A DNA stretch of 64,000 nucleotides from Bos javanicus (lineage: Eukaryota > Chordata > Mammalia > Artiodactyla > Bovidae), in assembly GCF_032452875.1 (NCBI RefSeq), contig NC_083883.1:58588698-58652697 (forward strand), read 5' to 3'. The notes beneath the pieces are model-generated. The model searched no databases and was not told the origin of the DNA. It was given only the letters and a program-made list of their open reading frames with translations. Shown here piece by piece: positions 57,272 to 64,000 of this stretch. Position numbers and translations under genes: made by a program. Each line of letters opens with the position of its first letter. Within the stretch, counting starts at the first letter, position 1.

Positions 57272-57664
57272 ATGGAAGTCAGGACTATATGAGCTATGTG
57301 TGCCCTTCTGTAGACATCTGTGACTGTCACCATGTAGATAGTGTTTCCTGGACTCTCAGCCACAGCTAGTAATGAACGTTGGTGTGGTCAAGGTTGGCCC
57401 TGATGAGGCAAGGAGCAAGTCAGACATGGTAATCTGTGCTGCACTTGTGCTGAATTCATTCTCTGAAAGGTCTAATCAGGTAAGTAGGACTACAGGTAAC
57501 AGAGTTTGTTTCCTCAAGGAGTGAAGTGTCAGGCAATCGGGATCCTAGTCAAAAAGCTGGGGTTGTAGACAGTGCTCCATCATCAAGGAGGGACTCCGAT
57601 ACCACCATGCCCAACCTAGGTATCCCAGAAACCCAATCTTGATTAGGAGGTAGACGATACTCAT

Positions 57665-59170
57665 ATAGTATTTTAGTTATCTTTTGCTCTGTAGCAAATT
57701 ATATTAATACCAACATTTAGTGGCTTATCACAGTTTCTGTTGGTAAGAAATCTGGATGCAACTCAGCTAGGTGCCTCTGGCTTAGTGTCCCTTATGAGGT
57801 TGCCATTAGCTCTTGGCCAAGGCTGCAGTAACCTAGGCTCAAGTGGAGCCTTGCAGAATTCACTTCCAAGCTCACTCACGTGGCTATTGGCAAGCCTCGG
57901 GAGATCTGTGGCCAAATTAATTCGCATAGGTGCTGGTGTGGGCACAGTCACATAAGCATTGCTCAGTTCCTTGCCACATGTTCAGTTCAGTTCAGTCGCT
58001 CAGTCGTGTCCAACACTTTGCGACCCCATGAATTGCAGCACGCCAGGCCTCCCTGTCCATCACCAACTCCCGGAGCTCACTGAGACTCACGTCCATTGAG
58101 TCAGTGATGCCATCCAGCCATCTCATCCTCTGTTGTCCCCTTCTCCTCCTGCCCCCAATCCCTCCCAGCATCAGAGTCTTTTCCAGTGAGTCAACTCTTC
58201 GCATGAGGTGACCAAAGTACTGGAGTTTCAGCTTTAGCATCTTTCCTTCCAAAGAAATCCCAGGGCTGATCTTCTTCATAATGGACTGGTTGGATCTCTT
58301 TGCAGTCCAAGAGACTCTCAAGAGCCTTCTCCAACACCACAGTTCAAAAGCATCAATTCTTTGGCACTCAGCCTTCTTCACAGTCCAACTCTCACATCCA
58401 TACATGACCACAGGAAAAACCATAGCCTTGACTAGACGAACCTTTGTTGGCAAAGTAATGTCTCTGCTTTTGAATATGCTATCTAGGTTGGTCATAACTT
58501 TCCTTCCAAGGAGTAAGCGTCTTTTAATTTCATGGCTGCAGTCACCATCTGCAGAGATTTTGGAGCCCCCAAAAATAGTCTGACACTGTTTCCACTGTTT
58601 CCCCATCTATTTCCCATGAAGTGATGGGACCAGATGCCATGATCTTCGTTTTCTGAATGTTGAGCTTTAAGCCAACTTTTTCACTCTCCACTTTCACTTT
58701 CATCAAGAGGCTTTTTAGTTCCTCTTCACTTTCTGCCATAAGGGTGGTGTCATCTGCATATCTGAGGTTATTGAGATTTCTCCCGGCAATCTTGATTCCA
58801 GCTTGTGCTTCTTCCAGTCCAGCGTTTCTCAGGAAGTACTCTGCATATAAGTTAAATAAGCAGAGTGACAATATACAGCCTTGACGTACTCCTTTTCCTA
58901 TTTGGAACTAGTCTGTTGTTCCATGTCCAGTTCTAACTGTTGCTTCCTGACCTGCATACAGGTTTCTCAAGAGGCAGATCAGGTGGTCTGGTATTCCCAT
59001 CCTTGCCACATGAGCATCTCCATAATCTGCCTGAATGTCTTTATGACATGACGGCTAATAATCCAAAAACATAAAAAGAGCCAGAAAGGGTGAGTACATG
59101 AGAATCTGCCCCAAAGGGAAGCCAGTCTTTTTATAACATAATGTTGGAATTGACACCCCATTACTTCTGG
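57665..59170 (+). repeat. Ancient mammalian repeat, family not resolved (copy 2), split by BovB
   Basis: TTTAGTGGCTTATCACAGTTTC, AGCTCTTGGCCAAGGCTGCAG and CAAGCTCACTCACGTGGC precede the BovB. After it come GAGCATCTCCATAATCTGCC and TGACATGACGGCTAATAATCC. The order matches the copy at 10674-11230. Confidence 0.5.
57981..58999 (-). mobile_element. BovB LINE, 1.0 kb, with perfect 13-bp TSD
   Basis: A reversed 3' kilobase of BovB with the YADD complement at 58749-58760 and frames of 204 and 109 codons. The TSD TCCTTGCCACATG is at 57968-57980 and 59000-59012, splitting an older repeat. Confidence 0.96.
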
Positions 59171-59654
59171 CATATTCTATTCATCAGAAATGAGTCAGTT
59201 AGTCCTGCCCATACTCAAGAGGAAGGACGAGCATCAGTGCACAAATTATTAGTGGTCATTTACCACATGCAATGATAGTAGTTTATGTTAATTGAGTATT
59301 AACTATGTGCCAGACATTGTTGTAAGTGCTAGGAAGGAATGGGGTCTCGGTAATGGACATTGCAACATTAGCTAGTTCATCTGTGACTTTTAAGTCTCCT
59401 GAGTGAGCAAACATCTTCAAATATTAATGCAAGAATGTAGACTGTTAAAATAACATTGTTTACTAGAATGATTGCCTCTGTCTCATGTGTTTTCCAATTA
59501 TTTTCTTTACTGGCTCTACCTCTGGCCTCAAGCAATACAGAATTTCTTTCAGGTCCCTGGAACATGTGTTCTTGATGAGCTCCATGTCTTTGCACATAAT
59601 GTTCCTACTTTCTTGAATGCTGTCCAGTACTTCTTCACTTCAACTCACACTTGA

Positions 59655-59860
59655 CCATCAGGATTCACCTTCTTCTATGAAGTTTTGGCAAGCCCCATCC
59701 TTGTTTCCATAGGACATTGCATACAACCCACACTCTACAAAAGCAGCTCTCTCATTGGGTGGTAGCTTATTTATTTTCTTGTTCTTTCCCACTCTGAACT
59801 CCCTACAGTAGGCATTCTGCTCAGTATCTCTCAATACCTAGCAGAGGCCCTGATGTATCA
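59655..59860 (+). repeat. L2-like 3' fragment
   Basis: TTCTTTCCCACTCTGAACTCCC..AGGCATTCTGCTCAG and nearby wording resemble an L2 3' end. Confidence 0.4.
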
Positions 59861-60594
59861 GAGATGTCAGAAACTGTACATCGCATGATGGTTACAGACC
59901 TTACCTCTAAATCCTCCATGGAACAGAACTGAACAAGCAAACCAAAAAAGAGGTCACAACCTCTCTAGGCCCAAGGGACAAGAATTCCCTTACACCATCA
60001 CAGCTGTGAAATTTTGACAAAGAAGTTGATTAATTATGATCACTGCTGCTAATTCTTTGCTTATTTTCATTTGGCACTGTGGGAAAACAAGTTTTCTTAC
60101 ATGCATGCGTGCAAACCAGTAGAAATAGGATATGATTCTCCAGTTTACACAGAATGTATCTGGAATGCATAAGCATTTCCAAACCACGTCTGACTGACAG
60201 GAGCCATGCAAATTGGCTTTTCCTTCTCAGCCAGCAAATCAGTGCAATATAGTAAATTTTGATATATAGGGGACCTAATAGATCCCACGTATTTTCTTTG
60301 TGGACAGATTTAAAATCTGAACCCCTATATATTCTCAAAGGATGGAAGTCTTTTAGCATCTTTGTATCAATCACAGTTGTAAATGTAGATAGACCATAAT
60401 ATGAAAGCCTCAAATTCTGGGCATAGTAAGAGGGATTCCTGGCTACCTCCTCTTACCCCTTATGACCTGAATTCCATTAATACTAAAATGGGCAAGGGAG
60501 AGCTGACAGATGCCTGGCAGTAGAAGATGTGTTACCCATTTTGTATTTAACCATTAGTAACCAATGGCCCAACTTCCTACATCAATGCACCTCT

Positions 60595-60930
60595 GTTTAT
60601 TTTTTGAAATAGACTCTATTTCTTAGAGCAGTTTTGGATTCACAGCAAAACTGACTGGAAAGTACAGAGATTTCGCATAAACCATGCCCCCCCCCCCCCC
60701 GACACACACACAGTCACAGTCTCCCCCAACTGTCACACCTTCATCAGATGCACAATCAATGAACCTACAGGGACACATGATCATCACCCAGAGTCCACAG
60801 TTTACATTAGGTTCATTCATGGTTTTGCATGTTCTATAGGTTTGAACAAATACTTAATGACATATATCTGTTACAGTGTCATAGAGTAGTTTCACGGCCC
60901 TGAAAATGCTCTGTGCTCTGCGTTACAATA
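60595..60930 (-). repeat. Old L1 3' UTR fragment with poly-C
   Basis: TTAGAGCAGTTTTGGATTC, AGTACAGAGATTTCGCATA, CCCAGAGTCCACAGTTTAC and GTAGTTTCACGGCCCTG follow the L1M 3' UTR order. C14 lies at 60687-60700, then a short CA run. Confidence 0.7.
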
Positions 60931-61188
60931 CTGCATCTTTAAACCAGTGTGACTGGTCCACAGAATCTCAGCTGAGCTTCCAGTAAACCTAAGCCTGGCT
61001 TCCCGGTGACATTCATGATGCTTACTTTGGACTCTTTGGCTTTGATCTCTCTCTTCATCTTGTTTCCCATTTTGCCATGATGGCTACCCAGTTTATGACC
61101 CTTTGGGCTTAGTCTTTTGATAATGGATCCTTAGTCTTGAAAACCAAGTTTAGCATTCCGGGATTCGGTCTCCTCATGCCCGCATGTG

Positions 61189-61393
61189 GTCAGTCGTGTC
61201 TGACTCTTTGCGATCCCATGGACTATAGCTTGCCAGGCTCCTCTTTCCATGGAATTTTCCAGGTAAGAATATGGGAGTGGGTTGACATTTCCTCCTCCAG
61301 GGAATCTTCCCAACCCGGGGAAAGAACCCATGTCTCCTGTGTCTCCTGCATTGGCAGGTGGATTGTTTACCACTGCGCCACCTGGGAAGCCCC
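61189..61393 (-). mobile_element. Bov-tA SINE
   Basis: Reverse Bov-tA from GTCAGTCGTGTCTGACTC to CCACTGCGCCACCTGGGAAGC. No clear TSD. Confidence 0.9.
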
Positions 61394-61959
61394 ACCAGTG
61401 CCCAGTAACAGTTTCCTGCATTTTTTTTTTTACTCTCTATTTCTTGCTCTAGCCACCTTTGGGAAAGGCCTTGCATAACCTTCCACAGTATCCCAGGAGT
61501 TGGAGTCTCAGGCAGATTCCCAGCCATCCCAGGGTTGTGTCGATAGCTTTGGAAAGTGGGAACCATCTTTTTGATTAATACAGTGGGGTTTTGAATGTTT
61601 CCAAAATAGAATCCATGCACTAACAGGTTAATTTTCCTAAATGAGTAGATTAGCTCACAGATAATCAAGATTCATATAATCTACCTTGGAAATTCACAAG
61701 ATCAAGTCTAGCAGAATTTGCTAATAGACAAGAATTTCTCATGGACGTGTGTTTCCTGTGCAACAAGATTCTGTTCTTTCAGTCATATGAACACAATTAA
61801 AATACTAGTTGCAACTTCTCTGACCCTGCCTGATGGTATAGCCATTAAATGCCCCAGTGTTGAGTCTTCTGAAGTTGAAGAATAGTGTCCCCTTTTCCAG
61901 GGTCTGGGCTGATAGCAATGGTTGAAACTTCTGATCACCCATTTCTTTTCAGCATTTAT

Positions 61960-62330
61960 ACTTTCTTTTTATTGATTTTTTTTCCTACCTACCTGCCTTA
62001 TAAAAGGTTGAGAATATAACCTCCCAAACAATTGTGCTTCTTTCAATTTATCCTTATATTTCAAACAGTTCTGGATTTTTATAATTTGTGTTACATAATT
62101 AGGTGTAGAAGTACTTGTGACTGTTTTATCTTTATTGGGATCATACCTCTTGCCAACCCTTTTGCCCCTTTAAAAGGATTTGGCTTTGTATTACACTTTG
62201 TCTGGAATTAAAATTTCCATCCATGCTTTCTCTTTGTTTGTATTTGTTTGATAAATATTTGCCTTTCTTTTATTTTTAACCTTTCTCTATCTTCACTGCC
62301 AATGAGTCCAGGGCTTATTGTTTCATTGCA
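61960..62330 (-). repeat. L1-like old sequence
   Basis: T-rich text with TTTTATTGATTTTTTTTCC and GGAATTAAAATTTCCATCC resembles decayed reverse L1. Weak. Confidence 0.3.
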
Positions 62331-64000
62331 CTGTTTACAAAGACAGTAGGATTTCATTGTGTAAAACTACTCCAAGCTTTTATTCTGAAATTTCATCTCA
62401 TGTTCCCTAAGCCCATAATATTCTTTAGGATGCTGTAGCATCTTTACCTTTGGGATGTTTATCTCCCAGCACTCAGTGGCCTTTGTCAATGGTTCTCCCT
62501 TCCCCTCACTCACTCCTACCTCACTCCACCAAGACCCTTATACTTTCTGACTGGAAATTGTGAAATGAGTAAAGAAAGAGTACTGCTGAAGACTGATGGA
62601 TAGAGGACAGATCTGTGACCCCTGAAAAGTAGTGCCCAGTTTCCTGGTCTTTACAGGGGCCAGGGAATGAAGAAAGACTGACTTGTTTCTTTTCTTTTAG
62701 TATAGCTCTATTCTTTATTTGCTTTGTGCTTTTTTTTTTCTTTTCTTTTTTCAGAAAATAAACAACAACAACAGAAATCACATTTTGGCTTCCAGTGATG
62801 TTTCTCAATTCAATTCCAATACATTTTGAAATCGGGGCGGGGGGATCCTCAGAGTCCAGCTATCCACCTTGGTTTTTGGTGTTAATCAGAGTTTTCCTAT
62901 GTTTCTGAATTGTTGATATTTAAGTGGGAAGCAGGGAGAAACTACCTCTGAGGAGTCTTGTGAGACTGCTTGAGAATGATCTATGTGGAGTTTGTAACCC
63001 ATTCAAGCACCAGGTGGGACCAGTTCCACACCATTTCCCATCCTTATCTTTTTTTACCACCCTCCTTTTACAAAATGTGACAGTTATCCATCAGTTTACT
63101 GCTTCTCATCTCTAAAGTCACCCTCATCACCCTAACTTGTAGTACTAAGAATAGGATTCTGTTTGCTGACTGACACAGTGTTAACTCTTGTCAACAGAGA
63201 GTTCTAGAGACACACTGCAGGAGGAAGGGGCTTCTCTTCCTGTTCGGATATGCCATCTTCCCTCTGGCTGCCGTGACATGCTCACCAGTGATGTGCAGGA
63301 CACCTGTGGTCAAGGATGGCGGCCTTTGTGCTCCAGATGGCTCTTCACCGTGGTAGTTAGAGGTGGCAGCTTAGTAATTGTGGTCCCACAGCCTGTCATT
63401 GATTATCCTCATCCCATTTCCCACCGAGAAGTAGCTGAGCACTGTACTCAAGCACACAGGCACAACCAAACCGATTCCCTCCATCTATGTGACTCTGTCT
63501 TCTACCATCATTTCCAGTTCCATTCTGTGTCGGTCGGTCAAGCAGGACACCATAATTAGAATGGGGAAGATTAATATAAGTAACTAGTAACAGAAAAGGA
63601 ACTCTTAAGGGGTAAGGAGAACACCTTGGTAGTTAATTTTAGAGAAGAATGGTGGGTCAAGGGGGCAACCATTACTTTTAGGGATGGGGGGAGAGTATCT
63701 TGAGGAAGAGCGCTCCACTCCCTCCAAGGCTGTGATTTTTATCTCATTGGACAGGGTGGAGCAGGGTAACAGAGAAGGGTGCTGAGGTTTTGTAGGCTAA
63801 GACTGGCAATCAAGAAACCACCCTCTGGGGTGCTGATCAAGGCTCATTAGGAAGCTGTCTGTTGAGGTTCTATTGGGACTTTCTGAAAAGCTGTCATAGC
63901 AAATGCTACTGAAACTGTCCAGGAGGTCACCTGCTGTGCACTGATGAACTTGATGGAAAGCCACCCATTGGGGTACCAATGAGACTTTCTGGGAAGTCAT

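Larger units (their letters stand above)
54215..64000 (+). other. PAPPA2 intron after exon I (9,786 bp to the window edge)
   Basis: It begins GTATAA; the acceptor is outside. It contains a 2.3-kb BovB, a Bov-A2, an ancient repeat split by a 1-kb BovB, L2- and L1-like pieces, a poly-C/CA run and a Bov-tA. The stretch 62330-64000 has poly-T at about 62730 and otherwise nothing I can name. Confidence 0.8.

Noticed and set aside
63188..63559. 123-codon plus-strand frame preceded by an acceptor-like TTGTCAACAG
   Set aside because: It lacks the CCP/sushi cysteine pattern expected for the next PAPPA2 exon, has no fitting donor, and resembles no family I know. The next true exon is probably beyond 64000.

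Overview
This window is vertebrate nuclear DNA from a ruminant, most likely a bovid. The diagnostic signs are many Bov-tA SINEs (tRNA-Glu-derived heads joined to a BovB-derived body), Bov-A2 SINEs with CTG/AGC repeats, nine BovB (RTE-clade) LINE copies, CHR-2-type SINEs, and older L1, L2 and MIR layers. There are no prokaryotic features. The exact species cannot be told from the sequence alone.

One gene is supported. Nine plus-strand exons (395-587, 5459-5580, 9205-9694, 13555-13683, 17178-17269, 21596-21789, 23882-24028, 53656-53791, 53995-54214) join with canonical AG/GT borders and matching phases into about 574 codons with no stop. The protein is pappalysin-2 (PAPPA2), the secreted metzincin protease that cleaves IGF-binding proteins. 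The window holds the middle of the gene. It starts at the last part of the M43 catalytic domain, with the zinc-binding exon upstream and outside. It then covers the central beta-rich modules, one Myxococcus-type cysteine-rich repeat, and the linker leading to the C-terminal CCP/sushi repeats, which lie beyond the right edge.

Layout: 0-24 kb holds seven exons separated by 2-5 kb introns with scattered SINEs, BovB fragments and a probable solo LTR. 24.0-53.7 kb is a single 29.6-kb intron. It is filled with three old L1 copies in antisense orientation, a BovB whose 5' half is inverted, a nested BovB pair, a 1.8-kb BovB reverse-transcriptase fragment, and a quieter stretch at about 45.6-50.4 kb. 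53.7-54.2 kb holds two exons 203 bp apart. 54.2-64 kb is the start of the next intron, with two antisense BovB copies and a Bov-A2.

Many young insertions still have readable target-site duplications (TSDs), so several nesting orders can be worked out. No new multi-gene system is present. The observations most worth testing are the inverted BovB and Bov-A2 pairs flanking the two close exons (a circular-RNA-prone layout), an apparent fibronectin-III fold split by a large insertion, the twin-primed BovB, an 84-bp imperfect palindrome, and two strong RNA hairpins close together.
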